A DNA stretch of 64,000 bases from an uncultured Alistipes sp. (GCA_910577475.1 CAJTLJ010000005.1:86623-150622); one strand, 5' to 3'; counted from the first letter of the stretch, positions 1-10,811 are shown. The notes: a model not told the origin generated them from the sequence alone. Made by a program: numbers and translations.

Positions 1-167
1 TCGGCTCGATATCGGGTTTCATCCATGCCTATATTTGCAAAAAGCTCAAGGGAGTGATCGGGTTGTATGGCCGAATTCCCGATGGGATCTTGAATCCGGA
101 GAGCGGGAGAGAGGATGATGCGATGTTGGGACGGATGACACACTCACTTAATACTTTTATTTTATGA
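1..167 (+). CDS. C-terminal fragment of an unidentified upstream gene (partial)
   Basis: The third frame is open from the left edge to a TGA at 165-167 and gives about 54 residues ending NTFIL. The stop overlaps the start of the next gene as ATGA. The other two frames close early. The fragment carries no motif I recognise, so no function is assigned. It could also be chance readthrough in a short stretch. Confidence 0.35.
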   Translation, partial: GSISGFIHAYICKKLKGVIGLYGRIPDGILNPESGREDDAMLGRMTHSLNTFIL

Positions 168-2218
168 AAAATCTCTTATGGAAAGGGTGGCTGCTTTTAG
201 GAGCGGCTGTGGCGATTGTCGGCTGCAAGGACGACGAACCGCTTGAGAAGATGGAATTGCTTCCTCCGACGGTCGAAGTAGTGGAGAATGAGGCTGCGCT
301 GGGCACGGTATCGTTTACCGTGGAGGCGAGCGGAGCGGAGAGGTGTGCCTACCTGTTCGACAAGAGATCGAAAATAGGAGATACGGAGCCGGATGCCGAG
401 ACGATCCTGAAGGATGGCGAGCCGGTCGACATCGGTGACAACAGTCCGATTGTCAAGACGATCGATCCGGGTACGGAGTACACGGTCTTCGTGGCGGCGG
501 GAAATGTCGCCGGATACAGCAAGGTGGCTCGTCTCGATCTGAATGCCCGCAACCTGGTCGATCTGGCGGTTTCGGAGATCACCCGGTCGTCGTTCAAGTT
601 CACGATCAAGGTCGAAGCGGAGGGCGGATACAAATACGTTACGATGCCCGCCCCCTACCTCCAGCAGGTGTACGACGTGCAGGAGGCGGTGACCGAGAGC
701 GAGAAGGAGATGGCTGCCATGCGCTATCTGGCCTGGTACGGCTTCCGCGATGCCGGAACGAAGGAGTTCGTGCATACGGACGGCGAGACCTTCGTGGACT
801 ATGACGGCGAGTCGGAGTACCTGCGCGAGCTGATCGCCGGCATGGAGTATGCGGTGCTGGCAGTCGGCTATGACGATACCGACCATTTCGCCGGCAAGGT
901 GGCCATCGAAACCTTCCGCATGGCCGAATCGGGTGTCCCGACCGGAAACGTGCAGTTCGAGGTGGTCGGCACGCCGGGCATCATCAGTGCGACGACTCTC
1001 TGCACCCCCGACGAGAATGTCCTCTATTACAAGACGCTCGTCATGCCGAAGGCGAACCGCGACAAGTATATTGCCGAGCGGGGTCAGGAGATGTACCGGT
1101 ACCTGGTTTCGAACAGCGAGACCCATCTGACCGGAGCGGAGGAGCAGCTGTGGAAGAATCTGGAGGCCAATACGACCTATTCGGTGAGTCTGCTGATTGT
1201 CGACAAGGACCACAACGTGAAGTGGGAGGACCACGAATTCACGACCCGCGTGGCCGACGAGCAGAGCGCCGAAATCGAGCTTTCCGGCAGCATCGGCGAC
1301 CCGTCGGGCTGGGGCGACGACTGGAACTACGTCTCGTTCCGGGTGAAGTCGGATGCGATTGTCCTGCCGAGCCGCAGCTTCTTCGGCTATACGTCGGCCG
1401 TAACGCGCCTGATGACGCGCGAGGGGCTGACGCTCGAGGAGATCGCCACGATTTACGGCGAGTCGCTTTCGCAGTGGAAAGTGGACGGCATCAACAGCCA
1501 GGAGGGCACCTCCATCAGCTACTCCGAGCTGAAGCCCGACGTATCCTATACCTTCATCGTGGCCCTGACGAATGCGAACGGAGAAGTCGTTGTCAAGTCC
1601 ATGGAGCTAAAGACCGCCAAGCGCGTGGTGTCTCCGCTGTCGCAGTCGCCGCTCTTCGAGGAGTTGGCCGGCACTTGGGCCGTCAGCGTTCCGATTCAGG
1701 AGTGGGACAGCGAGGCCGGCGAGTATAAGAACTATATGTATAACTTCGACGTCGAGATCGGCAACGACAACGAGTTCGGCGAGCTGTGCCGCTCCTACAA
1801 CTGGCTGATGTGCAAGGGCTGGGCCGGCCTCAGGTATCAGGGTCCGGACGATCTGCGCAACGATCCCGCTTACGACGGCTATTACGAGGATATTCCCGAA
1901 AACATTTTCTACAACTTCGGTCCGAAGTGGTTCCTGGAGATCGACGCCGACGGTCAGGTCTGCGTGCCGACCAATAATACGATCGTTCCGTCGCTGATGA
2001 GCTACGAGCCGGGGGCTCCGGGTGCCCGTCTGGCAGCCGTCAGCACCTATGTCGGCTCCGAATCCCTGCCCGTGGAGGTTTCTGCCGACAAGAATACGCT
2101 TACCATTAAGCCCAATACGAGCGGCTACATGCCCTCGTACCTGATGCTCGTGGACGAGGGTTCCTACGGGGCACCTCTGGCCAAGACCTGCGGCGACATC
2201 GTGATGACCCGCAAGTAG
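164..2218 (+). CDS. Secreted modular lipoprotein with FN3/Ig-like repeats
   Basis: A 684-residue protein with a lipoprotein signal peptide: hydrophobic core, then VGC with the lipidated Cys at about residue 21, followed by an acidic KDDE stretch typical of surface-exposed Bacteroidota lipoproteins. After it come about four beta-sandwich-like modules (roughly residues 35-125, 130-250, 262-360, 370-485). They carry the recurring fibronectin-III signature of the type GTEYTVFVAA, GMEYAVLAVG, NTTYSVSLLI and DVSYTFIVAL. A distinct C-terminal domain (about 495-684) begins LFEELAGTWAV and resembles the lipocalin-like or calycin ends of such proteins. The role is probably extracellular binding or adhesion; the ligand is unknown. 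The gene stands alone, followed by a strong hairpin terminator. Confidence 0.8.
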   Translation: MKNLLWKGWLLLGAAVAIVGCKDDEPLEKMELLPPTVEVVENEAALGTVSFTVEASGAERCAYLFDKRSKIGDTEPDAETILKDGEPVDIGDNSPIVKTIDPGTEYTVFVAAGNVAGYSKVARLDLNARNLVDLAVSEITRSSFKFTIKVEAEGGYKYVTMPAPYLQQVYDVQEAVTESEKEMAAMRYLAWYGFRDAGTKEFVHTDGETFVDYDGESEYLRELIAGMEYAVLAVGYDDTDHFAGKVAIETFRMAESGVPTGNVQFEVVGTPGIISATTLCTPDENVLYYKTLVMPKANRDKYIAERGQEMYRYLVSNSETHLTGAEEQLWKNLEANTTYSVSLLIVDKDHNVKWEDHEFTTRVADEQSAEIELSGSIGDPSGWGDDWNYVSFRVKSDAIVLPSRSFFGYTSAVTRLMTREGLTLEEIATIYGESLSQWKVDGINSQEGTSISYSELKPDVSYTFIVALTNANGEVVVKSMELKTAKRVVSPLSQSPLFEELAGTWAVSVPIQEWDSEAGEYKNYMYNFDVEIGNDNEFGELCRSYNWLMCKGWAGLRYQGPDDLRNDPAYDGYYEDIPENIFYNFGPKWFLEIDADGQVCVPTNNTIVPSLMSYEPGAPGARLAAVSTYVGSESLPVEVSADKNTLTIKPNTSGYMPSYLMLVDEGSYGAPLAKTCGDIVMTRK

Positions 2219-2239
2219 TCGGCCGGTTCCGGTCCGAAT

Positions 2240-2275
2240 GAAAGGGCTGTCCGCTTTTCTCGGACGGCCCTTTCT
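2240..2275 (+). terminator. Rho-independent terminator
   Basis: An AAAGGGC-tGTCCG arm pairs with CGGAC-GGCCCTTT across a short CTTTTCT loop, and T-rich sequence follows. It ends the lipoprotein gene and lies before the convergent leftward gene. Confidence 0.75.
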
Positions 2276-2317
2276 CTTGTTCGGCTCCCGTGTCGGTTCG
2301 GGGACGTAGAGCGAGTT

Positions 2318-3457
2318 TCATTTGATGCTGTGCTCCTGCCAGATTCCACGGCAGCGGTAACGGGCGAAGCCGTTGCGCAGGGATTTCGCGGCGTCGCAGT
2401 CGGGCGGACAGTGAAAGACCGGATTGCCCGCGGTGTCGATGTAGTGCCATAGGGCGGCCAGCCGCACGGCAGCGACCCCTTCGCGGAAATCGAGGGCTTC
2501 GTCGTAGACCGGCGGGATGACGATCCGATCCCCGGTGCGGAAGCCGCAAAGCCCCCGCTCCATGTAGAATGCGGGCGGGGTGTCGGCCGGAGGCTGCGGG
2601 GCGGTGCCGTCGAAGAGCTCTTCCACGCCGCTGAGCCGGTAGCAGGGCTGCTTGAGCGCCCGGGCCAGCCGGTAGTGTATGGCGTCGCCCATGCGGGCGA
2701 ACAGATCGAGCACCTCGTCGTAGGCGGGGCAGGGGTCGTCGTCAAAGAGCCGGGAGGGGTGGATGAGGTATTCGCCCGGGGCCGAGTGGCGGTCGTGCAG
2801 GGCGGGGTCGAGCGCCAAGGCCCGTAGTTGTACGGAGATCAGGGCGGCGGGGTAGTGGTCGAGCCAGCGGTCGAAGTTTTCGGCCGTGCGGCCGGGGTGC
2901 TGGTAGGTGGGTGTGCCCAGTTCGGCGGAGGTGCGCCCCTGCATGGAGGGGAGGAACCGGGCGTCGAAGTCGATCAGCCGCAGGCTGCCGTCGGGGGTTA
3001 CCACGATATTCTCGGGCTTCAGGTCGCCATGGGCCCACTCGTCGGCGAGAAGGCCGGCCGCCAGCGCGTCGAATCGCCGGGAGAGTTCGTACAGCAGGCA
3101 GGTGTCGCGGTTTTGCAGCGCCCGGTCCATCACGATGTCGAGCGTGTCGCCCTCCACCCAGTCGTCCAGCACCACGTCGATCCACTCGCCCTGCCTGTCG
3201 TCGTTGTGGACGAAGAGCTCTTCGCGCAGCAGCTTCTCGCCGTAGATGGCCTCCAGATCGATCGCTGGACGGATCCTATAGCAGCGTAACCTGCGCATGC
3301 GTCCGTGCAGTTCGATACGGAACACGACGGCATTGTTGCCGACCGAGTAGCAGGGCTGTCCGTCGGCATCGCGGATCAGGCGCAGGCCCTTCAGCCGGCG
3401 GCAAAGCCGCTCGGGCTGTTCGAGCGCGCTGATGAGGCGGAGCGTGGAGTGGTACAT
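2318..3457 (-). CDS. Protein kinase-like protein with C-terminal WG repeat
   Basis: A 379-residue cytoplasmic protein (no signal peptide). The N-terminal two thirds have a Hanks-type kinase fold signature: HGDLKPEN at 143-150 keeps the catalytic Asp and the metal-binding Asn, and the DFG position reads DFD (163-165). A GTPTYQHPGR segment resembles the activation and APE region. The glycine loop is weak and the usual VAIK lysine is not obvious (RLRCYR), so activity is uncertain. The C-terminus (about 300-350) carries a WG-type repeat with the motif IPPVYDEALDF-REGVAAVR. It is a paralogue of the pseudokinase at 13448-14443, which lies next to a VWA gene. Its substrate is unknown. It follows slyD on the same strand but is separated by a hairpin. 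Confidence 0.75.
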   Translation of the reverse strand: MYHSTLRLISALEQPERLCRRLKGLRLIRDADGQPCYSVGNNAVVFRIELHGRMRRLRCYRIRPAIDLEAIYGEKLLREELFVHNDDRQGEWIDVVLDDWVEGDTLDIVMDRALQNRDTCLLYELSRRFDALAAGLLADEWAHGDLKPENIVVTPDGSLRLIDFDARFLPSMQGRTSAELGTPTYQHPGRTAENFDRWLDHYPAALISVQLRALALDPALHDRHSAPGEYLIHPSRLFDDDPCPAYDEVLDLFARMGDAIHYRLARALKQPCYRLSGVEELFDGTAPQPPADTPPAFYMERGLCGFRTGDRIVIPPVYDEALDFREGVAAVRLAALWHYIDTAGNPVFHCPPDCDAAKSLRNGFARYRCRGIWQEHSIK

Positions 3458-3470
3458 GGCTGAAAACGAA

Positions 3471-3493
3471 TCGGGGCCCGCGAAAGGCCCCGA
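3471..3493 (-). terminator. Hairpin between slyD-like gene and kinase-like gene
   Basis: TCGGGGCC and GGCCCCGA arms separated by a CGCGAAA loop. It sits just after the stop of the SlyD-type gene in its direction of transcription. The T tract is poor. Confidence 0.55.
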
Positions 3494-3517
3494 ACGATTG
3501 ACGGATTGGGGTGCCGG

Positions 3518-4069
3518 CTAATGGCAGTGGCCGCAGTCGCAACCCTCATGGTCGTGATCGCCGCAATCGCCGCCGCACTCGTCGCAACCGCACGAGCAGC
3601 CGCCTTTGGCAGCCAGATCCTCGGGCGTAACGTCGCGCACCGAGATGACCTCCACTTCGAAATCGAGGGTCTTGCCGGCCATCGGGTGGTTGAAGTCCAT
3701 CTTCACGGTCTCTTCGCCGATCTCCTTGATGACACCCATCATGCGGTTGCCCTGGTTGTCGGCCATCGGAACCTGCGAGCCGACGAAGAGAATATCTTCG
3801 GCCAGCTTGCCGTCCACCATAAAGATGGTTTTCGGCAGATCGACGACCGCCTCGGCGTGGAATACGCCGTAGCCGTCCTCGGGTGCGAGCGTGAAGGCCA
3901 CCTTCTCGCCGGGCTCCTTGCCCAGGATCGCTTCCTCGAACTTGGGAAGCAGCATACCCGTACCGAAGATGAACTCCAGGGGCTGGCCCGGACGCGACTG
4001 ATCGGCCACCTGGCCGTCGACGGTGAGCTTGTAGTCTACGCCGACCATCTTGTTCTGTTCTACTTTCAT
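3518..4069 (-). CDS. slyD: SlyD-type FKBP peptidyl-prolyl isomerase
   Basis: A 183-residue cytoplasmic peptidyl-prolyl cis-trans isomerase and chaperone. The FKBP half-domains (about residues 1-65 and 125-150) flank an insert-in-flap domain that begins near FTLAPEDGYG, as in SlyD. The segment NHPMAGKTLDFEVEV is a family hallmark. The C-terminal tail from about residue 155 is rich in Cys, His, Asp and Gly (CSCGCDEC, HDHEGCDCGHCH) and should bind metal such as nickel or zinc. I chose the ATG at 4069 (MKVEQNK) over one 24 bases upstream because it fits SlyD N-termini. A TATCTTTG -7 box lies about 50 bases upstream. Confidence 0.9.
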   Translation of the reverse strand: MKVEQNKMVGVDYKLTVDGQVADQSRPGQPLEFIFGTGMLLPKFEEAILGKEPGEKVAFTLAPEDGYGVFHAEAVVDLPKTIFMVDGKLAEDILFVGSQVPMADNQGNRMMGVIKEIGEETVKMDFNHPMAGKTLDFEVEVISVRDVTPEDLAAKGGCSCGCDECGGDCGDHDHEGCDCGHCH

Positions 4070-4119
4070 TCTTTTTATAAAATTGGTTTTCAAATTCGTT
4101 CATGCGCGAACGCGGTTCG

Positions 4120-4127
4120 CAAAGATA
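4120..4127 (-). promoter_or_regulatory. -7 box of the slyD promoter
   Basis: On the minus strand this reads TATCTTTG, an exact match to the Bacteroidota TAnnTTTG consensus, about 50 bases before the chosen ATG. Confidence 0.6.
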
Positions 4128-4182
4128 GCAATTCCCCCTCGGATTTCAAAATCCGTACCCGGGAACCTCTCCGAAGAGTCCG

Positions 4183-6729
4183 CTACATCGACCGGGTGGG
4201 GGTCGGATCCCAGTCGCTCTGCTCCTCGATCCGGTAGCGGCCGTCGGAGAAGTCGTAGAGGATGGTCGACAGCCCCTGCTCGCGCCGGTAGGTCGTGCCG
4301 TTGAGCGTGGGGTTGTCGCAGCCGTAGTCGAGCCGGGCTCCGCTTTCGGTGTCCACGATAACCAGCGACGGCGTGCGGCCGGCGTCGAGCTCGGCGCGGA
4401 TCAGCCATTTGCCGAAGCGAATCCCCTCGGGGGTCGGGTCGATGCTCTCCCGCTCGGCGGCCGACGGCGTGATCTGCATCAGAGCCAGTACGCGGCAACC
4501 CTTCGAGGGGCCGAATTCGGCGGTCAGATGCCATTGGTTCGGACACTCCTGACCGGGGGCGGCCAGGCTCATGTCGGGCGGTGTGACGAAGCGGTCGGTC
4601 TGGCTCAGCGAGGGGGCCTCGGCCGAGAAGATTCGGGTCGCGGCCGACAGCCCGCTGTTCGGGCGCGAGGTCACACGGCCGGCTGCGGCGTCGATCGTGA
4701 AGCGTACGGGGCTGTGGAGCAGCCACTGCCAGCTGACGGGCTCCTCGGCGGCCAGTTCGTCGTAGATCACCACCTTGTTGGGTTGCAGCAGCGCGACGTG
4801 GCGGCGGAAACAGCTCAGCGGGGTAGGCCCGAAGCCGTTTTCGGGGGTCGCGTCGATCCCTGCCTTTTTCAGGTTCTCCACCCACATGGCGTCATTGCCG
4901 CCCCGATAGGCCTGCGAGGCGTCTCCCAGACAGTAGAGGATATGCGCACCGCTCAGGGCGCGGGTCACCATGCCGTAGGCCGTGGTGGAGAAGGGCTGCC
5001 CGATGCCGTCGACCAGCACGGTGTTGTGGGCGCGCGAGTGGCGGTAGGAGGTGATGTTGTGGGCATCCGAGAAATTCAGGTAGTACCCCGTGCGGCGGTA
5101 GACGGAGTGGCCGCCGTAGAGGATGTTGAAACTGTTCTGGTCGGACTGCGTGTGGCTGCCCGAGCCGAAGGGGCTGGAGCGGAAACTCAAGGTGAGGTTT
5201 TCGTCCGGCGAGGTCATTGCCGAGTGCATCACCACCTCGCCGGCATCCCGGTACCAGAGCAGCCGGGGTGCCGAGGCGGGCAGCTGCGAGGAGTAGCCGG
5301 CGGCACCCCGGACGATGCGGTAGAGACGCATCTGATAGTCGTCGACGAGGGTCGAGGGGCACTGCCCGGCGTACCAGCCGGCGTAGCTGTCGCCGAGCTC
5401 GCGCGCCAGAAAGTCGGCGAAGGCCACGCGGACGCGCGTGGGGGCGGTCGCGTCGTCCGCACCGTCGCCGAAGCCCGCGCTCATCGAGTGCGGCGGCCAG
5501 GTGTAGGCCAGCGCCTGACCGGCGTTGCGGTACCAGGGATGTTGCAGAAAGTCGCAGCCGGTCAAATGGCCGTAGAGCATCGGCATGTAGTGGAGCGTCT
5601 GGATGTTGGCGTCGAAGTAGTAGGCTCCGTTGCGCCATACGCCGCTGTGGTTGAAGCCCGAGTCCGGAGCGCGGGCGGTCCAGAGTTCGTAGTAGTACTC
5701 CATCATCTTCAGGGCGCGCTCCGAGAGAGCCGGCCGGTCGTAGAGCATATAGGCGCATTGGAACAGCACCCGCATGTTGTGCTGCCAGAAATGGTTGTCG
5801 AAAAGGGTGTTCTCTTGCTTGCCGCAGTGGCGGTCGAAGTAGTGCTCCGCGATGCGCATCATCAGTTCGTCGGCCGCCGCGCGCTCGGCCTCCGTCAACC
5901 GGTCGTAGAGCAGGTCGTAGGGCTCGATGATGCAGATGGCGATGTCGGTCGACCCGAAATTCGAGGCGAACAGCGTGTTGTCGCCTACCGGGGTGTTCAG
6001 CAGCGCCTGCAGATTTTTGAGCAGCTGCCCGGCATAGCGCTCGTCGAGCGTGAGCCGGTAGGCGGCGTAGAGAAAGGTGCTTTCGCGCTTCATGTCGGAG
6101 ATCTGCGCGTAGGGATTCGCCGAGTAGTCCTTGCCCAGGCTGTTGTTGGCCCGGCCGACGAGGCTTTTGTACTCCGGGTGGCTCTGCACGGTTCTGCGGG
6201 CCTCTTCCAGTCCGCTCTCCAGATAGGGGTAGAGGCGCGGATGGCCCGCCGGCAGATTCTGCCGCATCGCGGAGAAGGGCGGGGTGACGAACTCCGTCAC
6301 GGAGGGCTTCACCTCGAAGGCCACCACATCGCTCCACTCCTTCGCCGTGCCGTCGCCGGCTACCGAACGGAACCGCCAGTACCAGCGCCCCGCGTCCAGA
6401 CGGCGGTGCGGATTGAAGAAGCACCAGGCGTTCGCCTCGGAGCGGATCACCTCGCCCTTCTCGAAGGCGTAGTCCTGCGAGAGCTCGAACTGCATGTTAG
6501 CCTCCTTCTTGAGCGCCTGCGGCACGATCAGCGGCGAAGGGTTCAGGTAGAGTTCGGTCTGCAGGCGCGGATAGGGCAGGTCGCGCTCCTTGGTATGTAT
6601 GGTTTCGGGGTATTGCTTCTCCAGCGAGAAGGAGTAGTCGATCTGCGGCTGGTCGATGTCGTCCGAGCTGCCGCAGGCACCGCATAGGGCGAGCGTCGCT
6701 CCGATCAGGATTTTACGTAACGGGTTCAT
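4183..6729 (-). CDS. Heparinase II/III-family polysaccharide lyase lipoprotein
   Basis: An 848-residue secreted protein from ATG 6729 (MNPLRKILIG), with a lipobox near ALCGAC. The start is chosen because the signal peptide begins there and the TACCTTTG promoter box at 6754-6761 overlaps the longer reading frame. The N-terminal half matches the DUF4962-type alpha/alpha toroid, with segments such as YPYLESGLEEARRTVQ and NHFWQHNMRVLFQCAYMLYD. The C-terminal half has the heparinase II/III beta-sandwich with FGSGSHTQSDQNSFNILYGG and HSRAHNTVLVDG. The family cleaves acidic polysaccharides by beta-elimination; the substrate here cannot be read from sequence. It is transcribed alone. A sulfatase lies 10 kb away, but no SusC/SusD pair is present. 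Confidence 0.85.
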   Translation of the reverse strand: MNPLRKILIGATLALCGACGSSDDIDQPQIDYSFSLEKQYPETIHTKERDLPYPRLQTELYLNPSPLIVPQALKKEANMQFELSQDYAFEKGEVIRSEANAWCFFNPHRRLDAGRWYWRFRSVAGDGTAKEWSDVVAFEVKPSVTEFVTPPFSAMRQNLPAGHPRLYPYLESGLEEARRTVQSHPEYKSLVGRANNSLGKDYSANPYAQISDMKRESTFLYAAYRLTLDERYAGQLLKNLQALLNTPVGDNTLFASNFGSTDIAICIIEPYDLLYDRLTEAERAAADELMMRIAEHYFDRHCGKQENTLFDNHFWQHNMRVLFQCAYMLYDRPALSERALKMMEYYYELWTARAPDSGFNHSGVWRNGAYYFDANIQTLHYMPMLYGHLTGCDFLQHPWYRNAGQALAYTWPPHSMSAGFGDGADDATAPTRVRVAFADFLARELGDSYAGWYAGQCPSTLVDDYQMRLYRIVRGAAGYSSQLPASAPRLLWYRDAGEVVMHSAMTSPDENLTLSFRSSPFGSGSHTQSDQNSFNILYGGHSVYRRTGYYLNFSDAHNITSYRHSRAHNTVLVDGIGQPFSTTAYGMVTRALSGAHILYCLGDASQAYRGGNDAMWVENLKKAGIDATPENGFGPTPLSCFRRHVALLQPNKVVIYDELAAEEPVSWQWLLHSPVRFTIDAAAGRVTSRPNSGLSAATRIFSAEAPSLSQTDRFVTPPDMSLAAPGQECPNQWHLTAEFGPSKGCRVLALMQITPSAAERESIDPTPEGIRFGKWLIRAELDAGRTPSLVIVDTESGARLDYGCDNPTLNGTTYRREQGLSTILYDFSDGRYRIEEQSDWDPTPTRSM

Positions 6730-6753
6730 GAATTCGGGTCTATCGGTTTTCGA

Positions 6754-6761
6754 CAAAGGTA
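6754..6761 (-). promoter_or_regulatory. -7 box before the heparinase-like gene
   Basis: On the minus strand this reads TACCTTTG (TAnnTTTG), 25 bases upstream of the ATG at 6729. It implies a short leader. Confidence 0.55.
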
Positions 6762-6799
6762 ACCAAAAGCGGAGGAAAAATCAAATACCGGATGAAAAT

Positions 6800-6841
6800 A
6801 CACCGCCCTTGCATGAATGTCGGTTCATGCAAAGGCGGTGT
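6800..6841 (-). terminator. Long hairpin terminator after infC
   Basis: Two 18-base arms (6800-6817 and 6824-6841) pair with one mismatch around a TGTCGG loop. It lies 22 bases after the infC stop. It ends the pdxA-thrS-infC group, where many bacteria continue into rpmI-rplT. Confidence 0.8.
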
Positions 6842-6862
6842 GTGAAACCCTTCGGGCAACTC

Positions 6863-7480
6863 TTACTTCTTGCTCTTCGGGGCCAGAATCATGTTCATCT
6901 TCTTGCCGTCGAGCTTGGGCATCATCTCCACTTTGGCGATCTCCTCCAGGTCGGTGGCGAAGCGCAACAGCAGAATCTCGCCCTGCTCCTTGAAGACGAT
7001 CGAGCGGCCGCGGAAGAAGACGTAAGCCTTCACCTTGGCTCCCTCCTTGAGGAAGTTCTCGGCGTGCTTGAGCTTGAAGTTATAGTCGTGGTCGTCGGTC
7101 TGCGGTCCGAAACGAATCTCCTTGACGACTACCTTCGCCTGGTTCGCCTTCAGCTCCTTGGCCTTTCGCTTCTGCTGGTAGAGATACTTCTGGTAGTCGG
7201 CGATGCGGCACACGGGCGGCACGGCCTTGGGCGAGATCTCGATCAGGTCGAGTTCCATCTCATCGGCCAGACGCAGGGCGTCACGGATCGACATCACGGA
7301 GGGCTGCTCGATGTTGTCGCCCACTACGCGCACTTCGGGAGCGGTGATCTCCGAATTGATGCGGTTGGGATTCTCCTTCTCCGGTCTGCGCGGGCCGCGG
7401 GGACCCATTCCCGGTTTCGGCTGATTGTTGTTGTTCCCCGAGAAATGCGGTCTCGGCGGGAACGGCTTTGGTGCTGCGAT
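6863..7480 (-). CDS. infC: Translation initiation factor IF-3, probable AUC start
   Basis: IF-3 binds the 30S subunit, prevents premature 50S joining and checks start codon and initiator tRNA. The N-domain is seen as [16 protein letters not shown] and [26 protein letters not shown], then a lysine-rich linker, then the C-domain with [26 protein letters not shown] and KDQG-like FKEQGEILL. The first ATG (7408) would leave a 95-base gap after thrS. The frame stays open further upstream, and an ATC at 7478-7480 sits 23 bases after the thrS stop, giving 24 extra residues beginning (I/M)[19 protein letters not shown]. Rare AUU-class starts are the known autoregulatory signal of infC in other bacteria, so I annotate from 7480. 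The shorter form (181 aa) is the alternative. Confidence 0.9.
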   Translation of the reverse strand: MAAPKPFPPRPHFSGNNNNQPKPGMGPRGPRRPEKENPNRINSEITAPEVRVVGDNIEQPSVMSIRDALRLADEMELDLIEISPKAVPPVCRIADYQKYLYQQKRKAKELKANQAKVVVKEIRFGPQTDDHDYNFKLKHAENFLKEGAKVKAYVFFRGRSIVFKEQGEILLLRFATDLEEIAKVEMMPKLDGKKMNMILAPKSKK

Positions 7481-7503
7481 AGTTGTAAATTGTTAAAGGT
7501 TAA

Positions 7504-9459
<1,956 letters not shown>

Positions 9460-9547
9460 GTTTTTCGTTCCTTATGTTATTGTTTTCGAAACCCTTTCCA
9501 CGCTTCCACAATTACGAGACGGAATACGCCGCCGGGTCTCTTTTCGG

Positions 9548-10642
9548 TTACTCCTTTTCGGTCTGGGGCAGGTCTTTCGCCGATACGTCCCTGCCTCCCC
9601 GCTCGCGCTCGACGTGTTGCAGCGGATCGGCGGTCCACTCCTTCCATGCGCGGCGGCGGTTCACGATGTCGATCGCCGTGTAGATGGCGTTGCGCATCGA
9701 CTGCGGATCGGCCTTGTCCCGGCCGGCGATGTCGTAGGCCACGCCGTGGTCGGGCGAGGTGCGCACCCGCGGGAGGCAGGCCGTGAAGTTCACGCCGTCA
9801 GGCGCGAGGGTCTTGAACGGAGCCAGCCCCTGGTCGTGATACATGGCGAGCACCGCATCGTAGCGGGCGTAGTTGCCGCTCGCGAAGAGCCCGTCGGCCG
9901 GGAAGGGTCCGTAGGCCAGCACCCCCTGCTCCCAGGCCTTGCGGATGGCGGGGGCGATGATCTCCTGCTCCTCGCGGCCCAGCAGACCGCCGTCGCCGGC
10001 GTGGGGGTTGAGCGCCAGTACGGCGATGCGGGGTTCGACGATGCCGAAATCCTGCTTCAGCAGCTCGCGCAGCTGGTGCAGGCGCTTTCCGATCTTCTCC
10101 TCCGTGACGGCGGCGCTGATCTCGGCCACCGGGAGGTGGATCGTCACCAGCCCCACGCGCAGCCGCTCGCTGCACATCATCATCAGGGGCTCGCCCTCCA
10201 GCTCGGCGGCCAGAAACTCCGTGTGCCCCGTGTAGGGGAACTCCTCGCCGTGAACGGTCTCCTTGTTGACGGGGGCGGTTACCAGCGCGTCGATGCGGCC
10301 GGCCTTGAGCTCCTCGACCGCCTTTTTCAGCGCGTCGACCGCCGCCTGTCCGGCTGCCGGGGTCGCCTTGCCCGGCTCGATGGCGAGCTCTTCCCCGCCT
10401 GCCGGCACGAGGTTCACCTTGCCGCGTCTGGCCTCGGCGGCCGACTGGACGGTGTGGAACGGAACGTTCTCCGTCTCGGCGAGGGTGTTGCGGTAAAATC
10501 CGGCCGCTTGGGGCGAGCCGTAGATGATCGGCGTGCAGAGTTCGGCCATGCGCGGATCGGCGAAGGTTTTCAGAATAACCTCCCATCCGATGCCGTTGGT
10601 ATCGCCCTGCGTGATGCCTATTTTCAGTTTTTGTTCGGACAT
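9548..10642 (-). CDS. pdxA: 4-hydroxythreonine-4-phosphate dehydrogenase
   Basis: A 364-residue NAD-dependent enzyme of the DXP-dependent pyridoxal phosphate pathway. It oxidises 4-phosphohydroxy-threonine to the precursor used by PdxJ. Family signatures are GITQGDTNGIGWEVILK at the N-terminus, the metal ligands in HLPVAEI, NPHAGDGGLLGREE (about residue 215) and YHDQGLAPFKTL (about 270), and the dinucleotide-site segment RTSPDHGVAYDIAG. A TATCTTTG box lies 52 bases upstream. It precedes thrS on the same strand with 88 bases between them. Confidence 0.95.
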   Translation of the reverse strand: MSEQKLKIGITQGDTNGIGWEVILKTFADPRMAELCTPIIYGSPQAAGFYRNTLAETENVPFHTVQSAAEARRGKVNLVPAGGEELAIEPGKATPAAGQAAVDALKKAVEELKAGRIDALVTAPVNKETVHGEEFPYTGHTEFLAAELEGEPLMMMCSERLRVGLVTIHLPVAEISAAVTEEKIGKRLHQLRELLKQDFGIVEPRIAVLALNPHAGDGGLLGREEQEIIAPAIRKAWEQGVLAYGPFPADGLFASGNYARYDAVLAMYHDQGLAPFKTLAPDGVNFTACLPRVRTSPDHGVAYDIAGRDKADPQSMRNAIYTAIDIVNRRRAWKEWTADPLQHVERERGGRDVSAKDLPQTEKE

Positions 10643-10693
10643 ATCTCTGTTTCGGGGCGGAATCGCTCCGCCATGACTTTCATTTTCAAACTA

Positions 10694-10701
10694 CAAAGAT
10701 A
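10694..10701 (-). promoter_or_regulatory. -7 box of the pdxA promoter
   Basis: On the minus strand this reads TATCTTTG, 52 bases before the pdxA ATG at 10642. Confidence 0.6.
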
Positions 10702-10811
10702 GATAAAAAACACGAAACGAATCCTTTTCGCCGCGAAAAGTTTGCCGTGCCCCGATTTTTTGTTTTCGGAATCCGCGGGTGCGGCCCTGCCGGACCGCTG
10801 CTTGCCGCTCC

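Noticed and set aside
197..1234. 345-residue frame antisense to the first lipoprotein
   Set aside because: His/Arg/Leu-rich shadow; the plus-strand frame has lipobox and repeated FN3-like motifs.
4528..6687. 719-residue open frame antisense to the heparinase-like gene
   Set aside because: Val/Gly/Arg-rich composition typical of antisense to a GC-rich gene; the leftward frame has signal peptide and family motifs.
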